The notes under the pieces: model-generated
Database searches by the model: none
What the model was told of the DNA's origin: nothing
Seen by the model: only the letters and a program-made list of their open reading frames with translations
Source: an uncultured Verrucomicrobia subdivision 3 bacterium
GTDB taxonomy: Bacteria > Verrucomicrobiota > Verrucomicrobiia > Limisphaerales > UBA11358
Reading direction: 5' to 3'
Length of the DNA stretch: 7,518 nt
Assembly (NCBI GenBank): GCA_903861445.1
Contig: CAIOUK010000021.1
Location: forward strand, 1-7,518
Position numbers and translations under genes: made by a program
Part shown: piece by piece, positions 1-5,340 of the stretch
Layout of the letters: every line of letters begins with the position of its first letter
How positions within the stretch are numbered: position 1 is the stretch's first letter

Positions 1-693
1 CTTGCCGGACTGCTGCGCCTGCACGGCGGCAATGCCGCTTGGAATCAGATTTTGGAAAGCGGCAAGCTCGGCCGGCCAATCCGTTACGTCGGCGGGCTGC
101 ACGGTGTTTTTTAACCTGGCGTAGAGGGTGACGTTCTGCTCCAGCTTGCTGATGGCATTTTCGTAGGCGGTGCGGTTGGCTGACTCGATTTTCTGAACGC
201 GGCTGTTTTCTTTGCCCAACGTGTCGAACATTGGTTCGAGTTGCTTCCAGGAATAATGTTTGCCGTCGGATTTATCGCCCTTCTCCGGCAGCTTGAGCAG
301 CGAAATCAAATCCGGATTATCCAGGCGGAAACACGGCCAGTTGTCAGCCACGGCGGAATTCATCATCACGTTCGCGAGCCATTCGGAGGCCGAAAGGATT
401 TTGATATGATTAAATGCCCTCCATGGTTTCCACCATGGCTTCCATTCATTCCATGGTTTGAACAATCCTTTCCACGGCTCGATGTTGAGCGTCTGTTTCT
501 CGCGGATTTCCAGCAGCGAATTGCGCGCGACGGAATCCATGGGTTTGACGCGGCCGTTGAAGGTCACAGGCAGCCGACCAAATTCGCCGTAGGCAAAAGT
601 ATTGTCCTTCGGCGTCTGGAGCTTCCCGAAAAACCACACCGCCATCACGAGCATGAGAAATGGCGGCGTCCACTTTTGCAGGATTTTTTTCAT
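1..693 (-). CDS. ccsA: Cytochrome c biogenesis protein CcsA-type (system II), N-terminal part, cut by window edge
   Basis: This reading frame starts at the ATG at 693-691 and runs open for 231 codons off the left edge, so it is incomplete. The start ATG shares bases with the TGA of resB (ATGA overlap). Residues about 9-24 form a hydrophobic membrane segment after a short basic N-terminus (MKKILQKW). Residues about 39-67 carry the pattern GRLPVTFNGRVKPMDS followed by VARNSLLEI, which I recognise as the conserved N-terminal signature (GRxKPLDxxAR) of the long CcsA-like cytochrome c assembly proteins of PVC bacteria and Bacteroidetes. The rest of the visible part looks soluble and presumably periplasmic. 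The multi-spanning CcsA domain with its WWD haem-binding motif would lie outside the window and is not seen. In the family CcsA (ResC) works with ResB to move haem across the membrane and attach it to CxxCH apocytochromes. Residues 74-91 contain six tryptophans in short repeats, which is odd for this region. The family assignment rests on the signature and on the preceding resB. Confidence 0.8.
   Translation of the reverse strand, partial: MKKILQKWTPPFLMLVMAVWFFGKLQTPKDNTFAYGEFGRLPVTFNGRVKPMDSVARNSLLEIREKQTLNIEPWKGLFKPWNEWKPWWKPWRAFNHIKILSASEWLANVMMNSAVADNWPCFRLDNPDLISLLKLPEKGDKSDGKHYSWKQLEPMFDTLGKENSRVQKIESANRTAYENAISKLEQNVTLYARLKNTVQPADVTDWPAELAAFQNLIPSGIAAVQAQQSGK
421..456 (-). repeat. Short imperfect direct repeat around CCATGG, coding for a Trp-rich KPW repeat in CcsA
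   Basis: The palindrome CCATGG occurs at 421-426, 433-438 and 451-456, each time in a similar context. On the coding strand the units read AAACCATGG, AAGCCATGG and AAACCATGG. They encode three KPW units at residues 79-91 of the CcsA-type protein (KPWNEW, KPWW, KPWR). This resembles a small expansion of a 12-18 base unit inside the gene that keeps the frame. It is seen directly in the sequence; whether it is conserved or strain-specific cannot be told from here. Confidence 0.6.
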
Positions 694-1937
694 GGCGTTT
701 TCTTTTTCGAGATGAAGCCGGCGAGGTGATACAAAAATTGAATCAACAACCCGATGCCCACCATCGCGCAGCCGATGTAAGGCGTCAGCCAGCCGGGGTT
801 GCGAACGACCGACAGCACGGAATAGGGTTTCTGGCCGGCGCGTTCAACCATTTCGCCCGCGCCCATCTGGTATTGATAATAAGTGTAGCCGCCGTAGCGC
901 AGCGGATGATTCATGGAAATTTCCACCTCACGTTTTTTTTCGCCAGTCTGCGGATTATTAATGCTCACACGGCTGCGAAAATCTTTCGGAATGTCTGTGC
1001 CGGGATAGACCGTGTGCGTGGCCTTGAGCAGTGTCAGTGAAAATGGGTGGCGCACGCGCAGCGGCCGCATGACGAACGTAAATTTCTTCCCGTCCACGAC
1101 GATGCTCTGCGGTGCGACGAGCCGGCTGGCGATGCTTTGCGCCATGGCTGCCCCCATTTGTGCATAGCCGTTGCGCACGGCTTCGACGAGCGCGGAGTCG
1201 CCCGTCCAGTCGCTCGCCACCCAGGTGCCCAACGAGCCGGCGGGCGTGAAATATTCCAGCACGGCGGTCGGCACGTTCTTCTGATCCATCGTCTTCACGT
1301 CATCCACTTTGCGAAAATCAAAGTTCAGCGCGATGCCGTTGGTCGCCAGCGGCGGCGCGTTCGGCATCATCGGCGCGCGAAAATTCATGTCCGAGTTGTG
1401 CCAGCAGGCCTTCACGCGGAGGGCGAAGGGCAGGCTGGCGATTTTTAACTCACTGCCGGTGCGCAGCAGTTTGACCGGAATGGCGGTGACTTCCTCGCCA
1501 CACTGGAAAATTAATTCATAGTCCGTTGCGCTTTCGGAAAAGTTGCGTGTCTCGCCCTCGGTGAAACGCATCTGCAATTCGCGCGACAGCAAATCCGTCG
1601 AGAGCTGGCCGACCAGCAGCACGATGACGCCGGCGTGCGCGAGCTGGATACCGGTTTTTTTCCAGGTGAATTGAAAACGATAAATATGTGACGCGACCAG
1701 ATTCACCAGCAACAGCGTGCCGAGCAGGTAGCCGCCCGGCAGGATTAGCGGAATCTTGTGGCCAAAAAAATGCGCGCCGAACACCAGCCATTGCTTGAAA
1801 TAATGCGCCTGCGCGCCGTAAAGCCCCTCGTCCGCCTGCGCGATCGTGCCGACGAACACGAGCACGATGGAAAACGCCAGCAGCGTGACCGTGAGCTTCA
1901 GCGACGTAAAAAAACCGACGATTTTTTTAATGAGCAT
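690..1937 (-). CDS. resB: Cytochrome c biogenesis protein ResB (Ccs1-like), system II
   Basis: The product has 415 residues. It is an inner-membrane protein with hydrophobic segments at about 13-33, 68-85, 97-113 and 384-405, and a large soluble, presumably periplasmic, domain between the third and fourth segments. The N-terminus (FTSLKLTVTLLAFSIVLVFV) and the late motif NHPLRYGGYTYYQ at about 343-355 are typical of the ResB family, as is a His (residue 101) at the start of the third segment. ResB/Ccs1 proteins act with CcsA/ResC to deliver haem and hold apocytochrome thiols for covalent attachment of c-type haem outside the membrane. The ATG at 1937-1935 lies inside the last codons of the upstream lipoprotein gene (11-base overlap). 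The stop overlaps the start of ccsA. I see no strong ribosome binding site, so translation may depend on coupling. The length is close to that of short bacterial ResB proteins. The family call is firm; the start is likely because the membrane segment follows at once. Confidence 0.9.
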   Translation of the reverse strand: MLIKKIVGFFTSLKLTVTLLAFSIVLVFVGTIAQADEGLYGAQAHYFKQWLVFGAHFFGHKIPLILPGGYLLGTLLLVNLVASHIYRFQFTWKKTGIQLAHAGVIVLLVGQLSTDLLSRELQMRFTEGETRNFSESATDYELIFQCGEEVTAIPVKLLRTGSELKIASLPFALRVKACWHNSDMNFRAPMMPNAPPLATNGIALNFDFRKVDDVKTMDQKNVPTAVLEYFTPAGSLGTWVASDWTGDSALVEAVRNGYAQMGAAMAQSIASRLVAPQSIVVDGKKFTFVMRPLRVRHPFSLTLLKATHTVYPGTDIPKDFRSRVSINNPQTGEKKREVEISMNHPLRYGGYTYYQYQMGAGEMVERAGQKPYSVLSVVRNPGWLTPYIGCAMVGIGLLIQFLYHLAGFISKKKTP

Positions 1938-3093
1938 CGGGGTATTTGGCCGACTGGACGAATTTTATGAACGCAGCTTTCTGTTGCGCCACCACATTCG
2001 CGTCGCCCATGAGTTTGTAAAACCACGTCTGCCCGCCGAGCGGCAGCACCACGCCGAAGAGACTCGCCGGTTGGCCGGAACGCGCATCGGTGCCGACGAT
2101 TTCCACAACAGTGGCCTTGCCGCCGCCGGCATCAATCGTTGGCAATTTTGCGATGGCGTCGTCGGTGAGCGGCGATTGCCCAAGCTGGCCGCGCCAGCGG
2201 TTGATGTTCGGCAACAGTCCGCCGCCGTTGCCTTCCAGCGAACTGACATTCACCGCCGCTGTGGCGTCACCGTTTTGAATGACAAATTTTGCAACCAAAA
2301 ATTGTGCAAGCTGGCCTTCTTTCCAGTCCGCCGGAACCGTCCATGTTGGTTTTGCGGCGACGTCAGTGGCGGGCGCAGGCTGCGCGGCTGAATCCATTCT
2401 TGGAATCGCCGGATGCGACGGCGGCAACTGGCTCATATCCATCGTGGACGGCGCGGCCATTTTTTGAAATTGAACCGATTTCAAAAACGCGATGAAATTG
2501 GCCTTCTGATTTTCGACCAATTCGGCGTCGCCCGTCATCTTGAAATACCACACCGTGTCGTCGCCATGCAAAATCGCGCCGAGGATGCGTTCCGGTTCGC
2601 CGCTGCAGGGGCCGGTGCCCAGCAAATCGTAAAGATCTCCAAGTTGGCCGGCAATCTCCACGCCTTCAGCAGATTTTTTAACCGCGTCGTCGCCCAGCGG
2701 CGGCAGATCAATCTGCCCGCGCCAGCGGTTCACGTTGGCAGCGTCGCCGCCGGACATCCCGCCCAGCGGAATCACGCTCACATCCACGCTCTTGTCGGCA
2801 TTGGTCACAGAAAAACTGGCGACGCGCATTTGCGTCAGCGGCTTTTCCTTCCAGCCGTCCGGTAGAGTGTATTTCAATCTCGGCAGATTGGAATTATCCG
2901 GTGCGGCTAGTTCGGCGGGCAGGGTTGTTGGCATCGCGTTTGGTGCCATAGTGGCGGGCGGCGGTGTCACCGTTCCGTCGCTGACGTCTGCTTTGTAGAT
3001 TTTGACATCATTGCGCCCGCAGCCGGCAGCCGCCAGTAGCAGGAGTGTGGCGGCAGCAAAGTTCAGCCCATTGTGACAAACGATGTTTTTCAT
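1927..3093 (-). CDS. Predicted lipoprotein with two tandem copies of an uncharacterised domain
   Basis: The product has 388 residues if it starts at the ATG at 3093-3091. The frame is open further upstream to 3213, but the residues added there do not look like a signal peptide. From the chosen start there is a hydrophobic stretch (residues 10-23) ending in AAGC with Cys25, a fair lipobox. The following Gly rather than Asp suggests outer-membrane rather than inner-membrane retention, by the E. coli rule. A Pro/Ala/Thr-rich linker (about 40-70) leads to two homologous domains at about 75-208 and 251-384, joined by a second Pro/Ala-rich linker. Both copies contain a P..WKE start, an NRWRGQ motif (122-127 and 298-303), a following PL.DDA, a W-[YF]-[FY]-K....GDA segment (182-190 and 357-365) and a QKA.FI.F end. 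I do not recognise a named function. Its end overlaps resB by 11 bases, so it belongs to the cytochrome c maturation operon. It may be an envelope partner of that system or of a respiratory complex, which is inference only. Confidence 0.8.
   Translation of the reverse strand: MKNIVCHNGLNFAAATLLLLAAAGCGRNDVKIYKADVSDGTVTPPPATMAPNAMPTTLPAELAAPDNSNLPRLKYTLPDGWKEKPLTQMRVASFSVTNADKSVDVSVIPLGGMSGGDAANVNRWRGQIDLPPLGDDAVKKSAEGVEIAGQLGDLYDLLGTGPCSGEPERILGAILHGDDTVWYFKMTGDAELVENQKANFIAFLKSVQFQKMAAPSTMDMSQLPPSHPAIPRMDSAAQPAPATDVAAKPTWTVPADWKEGQLAQFLVAKFVIQNGDATAAVNVSSLEGNGGGLLPNINRWRGQLGQSPLTDDAIAKLPTIDAGGGKATVVEIVGTDARSGQPASLFGVVLPLGGQTWFYKLMGDANVVAQQKAAFIKFVQSAKYPDAH
1942..2343 (-). repeat. Second copy of duplicated lipoprotein domain
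   Basis: This encodes residues 251-384 of the lipoprotein. It carries the matching motifs NRWRGQ, WFYKLMGDA and QKAAFIKF. It lacks the CSGEP stretch of the first copy in the same form; the equivalent position reads RSGQP. Confidence 0.75.
2470..2871 (-). repeat. First copy of duplicated lipoprotein domain
   Basis: This encodes residues 75-208 of the lipoprotein. It aligns with the second copy at a steady offset of 176 residues over the NRWRGQ motif and 175 over the WYFKMTGDA and QKANFI segments. The identity is clear at protein level, but the DNA has diverged widely, so the duplication is old. Confidence 0.75.
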
Positions 3094-3135
3094 TTGGTGC
3101 CTATTAAATAACTGTTTTCCGTGGGTGCTGCGAAA

Positions 3136-3186
3136 CCTTCTTTGGCATTCACACACCAAATCTTGCCACACGGATGCCAAAAAAAG
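3136..3186. other. Long inverted repeat in the gap between rho and the lipoprotein gene
   Basis: The arms 3136-3148 (ccttctttggcat) and 3174-3186 (atgccaaaaaaag) can pair over 13 bases, 11 of them Watson-Crick and 2 as G-U when read as minus-strand RNA. The loop is 25 bases. It begins 23 bases past the rho stop. On the minus strand the T-rich arm is upstream of the stem, so there is no U tract after the stem and it is not a classical intrinsic terminator. It could be a 3'-end stabilising structure for rho mRNA or part of the leader of the lipoprotein-resB-ccsA operon. The pairing is seen; the role is inferred. Confidence 0.4.
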
Positions 3187-3209
3187 AAGACCCGTGTCCA
3201 CCGGCATTT

Positions 3210-4808
3210 TCAACCCACTGCCATGTTGAGCAGGAATTCGATATTGCTCTTCGTCTTCTTGAGTTTGCCGAGAAGCAGATCCATCGCCTCCACCGGCGGC
3301 ACGCCCGTGAGCGCGCGGCGCAGCATGACGACGCGGCTGGCTTCGTCGGGATGATAAAGCAATTCTTCCTTGCGCGTGCCGGAGCGCTCGACGTTGATGG
3401 ACGGAAAAATCCGGCGATCCACGAGCGCGCGGTCAAGGTGGACTTCCATGTTGCCCGTGCCCTTGAACTCTTCAAAGATGACTTCGTCCATGCGGCTGCC
3501 GGTGTCCACCAGCGCGGTGGCCATGATGGTAAGCGAGCCGCCTTCTTCAATGTTGCGCGCCGCGCCGAAAAAGCGCTTCGGCTTGTGCAGCGCATTCGCG
3601 TCCACGCCGCCGGAAAGAATTTTTCCGGAGTGCGGCTGAACCGTGTTGTAGGCGCGGGCGAGACGCGTGATGGAATCGAGCAAAATGACGACGTCGCGCT
3701 TGTGTTCGACCATGCGGCGCGCTTTTTCGATGACCATTTCGGCAACTTGCACATGGCGTTCCGGTGGTTCATCGAACGTCGAGGAAATCACTTCCGCGCC
3801 TTTGCAGGTGCGTTCCATGTCGGTGACTTCTTCCGGCCGCTCGTCAATCAGCAGGATGAAGAGATACGATTCCGGATTGTTCTTCAAGATCGCGTTGGCA
3901 ATCTTCTGCATCATCACGGTCTTGCCCGTGCGCGGCGGCGCAACGATGAGGCCGCGCGTGCCTTTGCCGATCGGGCAAACCAAATCCAAAACGCGCGTGC
4001 TCATTTCGTCCGAGTCGGTTTCCAGGATGAACCGCTTGTTCGGGAACAACGGCGTGAGATTATCAAAATGCGTTTTATCCTTCGCCTTGTCCGGCTCCTC
4101 GCCATCCACGGCTTCGACCATCAGCAGCGCGAAAAACTTATCCTTGTCCTTCGGCGGACGGATTTGGCCGGTAATCAAATTGCCCGTCTGCAAATCAAAT
4201 CGGCGAATCTGCGACGGCGAAACGTAAATATCCTCGGGGCAGGGGAGATAATTGAAACTCTGCGACCGCAGAAAACCAAAGCCTTCCGGCAGCACCTCGA
4301 TGACACCTTCGGAAAACAGAACCCCGGCGCGCGCTGCATTTTTTTCGAGAATGTGGAAGATAACCTCGTGCTTGCGCATCGTGCCAAAATTTTCCACGCC
4401 ATATTCCTTGGCCATCGCGTTCAGCTCGCTCATCTGCATGCCTTGCAGCTTGGCGATGTTCAGCGACGTGGCGATTTTATCGCGCTGAAAACCGCGTCGC
4501 TCGTTGTTGCCGCCGTTGCCCGGACGCCACTCGTCGCCGGTCGGCTCAATCGGCGCGGACGGCGGGCGCAAAGCGCGGGCGGACGCTTCCGCGCGGGAAG
4601 AATCTTTTTTCGCGTCTTCGGTCGCCGACGCCTTGATGCTGTCCACCGTGCGTTCCGCCGGCAATTCCGGTTCGACGTGCGGCGCGGGTTGGGGCGGTTG
4701 GCTCTCGGCGCTGGGCGCAATGGTTTCAGGCGCGGTGACTGCCGGCAATTCTTCGGGAGCCGCCTTCGCGGGTTTCTTGGTAATTTTTTTGGTGGGAACT
4801 CTGGCCAT
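3210..4808 (-). CDS. rho: Transcription termination factor Rho
   Basis: The product has 532 residues from the ATG at 4808-4806. A TTG 27 bases upstream would add nine residues (MAVNQQLHF), but MARVPTKK fits better as a start. Residues 1-113 are a Lys/Ala/Pro/Glu-rich, probably disordered extension that E. coli Rho (419 residues) lacks. The Rho N-terminal helical domain follows at about 115-160, then the cold-shock-like RNA-binding fold at about 163-240 with GFGFLR. The RecA-type motor has the P-loop APPRTGKT (290-297), DERPEE with the catalytic glutamate (322-327), Walker B VVILLD (373-378), the Q-loop LSGGVDANALHKP (398-410) and the R-loop region around EFKGTGN (447-453). It ends with a normal C-terminus. 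Rho is a cytoplasmic hexameric RNA helicase that ends transcription of untranslated RNA. The P-loop has Arg where E. coli has Lys181, so the side chain is changed conservatively in a region that contacts bicyclomycin. It stands alone between a 221-base leader and a 116-base downstream gap. Confidence 0.97.
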   Translation of the reverse strand: MARVPTKKITKKPAKAAPEELPAVTAPETIAPSAESQPPQPAPHVEPELPAERTVDSIKASATEDAKKDSSRAEASARALRPPSAPIEPTGDEWRPGNGGNNERRGFQRDKIATSLNIAKLQGMQMSELNAMAKEYGVENFGTMRKHEVIFHILEKNAARAGVLFSEGVIEVLPEGFGFLRSQSFNYLPCPEDIYVSPSQIRRFDLQTGNLITGQIRPPKDKDKFFALLMVEAVDGEEPDKAKDKTHFDNLTPLFPNKRFILETDSDEMSTRVLDLVCPIGKGTRGLIVAPPRTGKTVMMQKIANAILKNNPESYLFILLIDERPEEVTDMERTCKGAEVISSTFDEPPERHVQVAEMVIEKARRMVEHKRDVVILLDSITRLARAYNTVQPHSGKILSGGVDANALHKPKRFFGAARNIEEGGSLTIMATALVDTGSRMDEVIFEEFKGTGNMEVHLDRALVDRRIFPSINVERSGTRKEELLYHPDEASRVVMLRRALTGVPPVEAMDLLLGKLKKTKSNIEFLLNMAVG

Positions 4809-4847
4809 AAAATGTAGTTGTTGGTTGACCGCCAATCCATTTGCCGA

Positions 4848-4889
4848 CAGACCGTGCGCGGAGAAAATCTTTCCGCATTGGATGGTCTG
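4848..4889 (-). promoter_or_regulatory. Two-part hairpin in the rho leader
   Basis: The outer arms CAGACC (4848-4853) and GGTCTG (4884-4889) pair perfectly over 6 bases. Inside them GCGGA (4858-4862) and TCCGC (4872-4876) pair over 5 bases. The two helices are separated by a 4/7-base internal loop. The element ends 39 bases before the rho start codon. No U tract follows, so it is not an intrinsic terminator. Known rho genes are autoregulated through their leaders, and this could be part of such control, but that link is inferred. Confidence 0.4.
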
Positions 4890-4965
4890 CGTCAGGAAAA
4901 GTTCAATTTGAATTTACCGTCCGATTGGGAATAAACATATTCTTAAATCGGCAAGGGGGATTTCG

Positions 4966-4983
4966 CAGTCAGCGGGGCTACTG
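4966..4983. other. Small GC-rich hairpin downstream of the 100-residue gene
   Basis: The sequence CAGT-c-AGC-GGG-GCT-ACTG folds into a 7-base-pair stem with one bulged base and a three-base loop. It lies 46 bases past the stop of the upstream gene and has no T tract after it on the minus strand. It may protect a 3' end or be part of the rho leader. Pairing is seen; function is unknown. Confidence 0.3.
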
Positions 4984-5008
4984 TGGCGTAAAATCAGGTC
5001 GCTGTCAA
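4980..5008 (-). promoter_or_regulatory. Possible rho promoter (weak evidence)
   Basis: A perfect -35 consensus TTGACA lies on the minus strand at 5008-5003. At a 17-base spacing the -10 position reads CACAGT, only 3 of 6 consensus bases. A second candidate further down is TTGAAC (4906-4901) with TCCAAT (4882-4877) at 18 bases, but it would start transcription inside the leader hairpin. The gap of about 220 bases before rho makes a promoter here plausible, but neither candidate is convincing. Confidence 0.2.
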
Positions 5009-5029
5009 ATTGGAAACACTTGTGTGAAA

Positions 5030-5332
5030 TCAGACCACAGCTTCCTGTTCCTCAACGGCGGATTTCTTCAATTCATCCAGCGCGCGGAAACGGCTCGCGG
5101 CAAAACCGGCTTCTACACCGAGATTATTCGTCGGATTGTAAATGCCGACGAGCAGCAGCGAGGATTCCAGCACGCGCCGCATATCCATGATGAGTTCGTC
5201 CGCGCGCACGCCCACGCGCACGGCGCGGACGACATAGACCGTCTCCAGCACCGGCAATTGCAGGTAAAGCTGCTTGACCGTCTCCGGCCATTTGTCATCC
5301 ACCAACACAACTTTTTGTCCGACGTTGAACAT
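5030..5332 (-). CDS. Small conserved cytoplasmic protein of unknown function
   Basis: The product has 100 residues from the ATG at 5332-5330 (MFNVGQKVVLVDDKWPE). A TTG at 5344-5342 overlapping the upstream TGA would add four residues (MISA), but the MF-VGQKVV start looks like the natural one. I see no signal peptide or membrane segment. Visible motifs are VGQKVVLVDD near the start, VYVVRAV in the middle, then a hydrophobic LLLVGIYNP strand and GFAASRFRALDEL near the end. I recall a widespread small-protein pattern of this kind in phages and bacteria (G..VV.VDD..P, VY.VR, E.GF.ASRFRPL), mostly beta-strand and unannotated. A small SH3-like or KOW-like fold would fit, but that is a guess. It begins 8 bases after the stop of the fused phosphatase-RpiB-GlyA gene, so the two are probably one transcript. 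No ribosome binding site is clear. I do not assign a function. Confidence 0.75.
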   Translation of the reverse strand: MFNVGQKVVLVDDKWPETVKQLYLQLPVLETVYVVRAVRVGVRADELIMDMRRVLESSLLLVGIYNPTNNLGVEAGFAASRFRALDELKKSAVEEQEAVV

Positions 5333-5340
5333 GGCTGATA

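Noticed and set aside
421..456. CCATGG repeats as a regulatory site or CRISPR-like array
   Set aside because: They are too short and irregular, lie well inside a coding frame, and keep that frame as KPW codons. A coding repeat explains them.
241..729. Plus-strand open frame of 162 codons near the left edge
   Set aside because: The minus strand here is an unbroken frame from the ATG overlapping the resB stop to the window edge, with a membrane segment and the CcsA N-terminal signature. The plus frame is its shadow.
3168..3197. ACACGG/CCGTGT pairing followed by a T-rich run as an intrinsic terminator for rho
   Set aside because: The stem is only 6 bases around an 18-base loop, and the T run lies inside that loop on the minus strand rather than after the stem.
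3094..3213. Upstream extension of the lipoprotein frame (40 extra residues)
   Set aside because: The extension covers the inverted repeat and ends at the rho stop. It would bury the signal peptide and lipobox inside the protein, so the ATG at 3093 is preferred.
3174..4817. Plus-strand open frame of 547 codons opposite rho
   Set aside because: It mirrors rho almost exactly and has shadow composition (Arg/His/Phe rich). Rho is unmistakable on the other strand.
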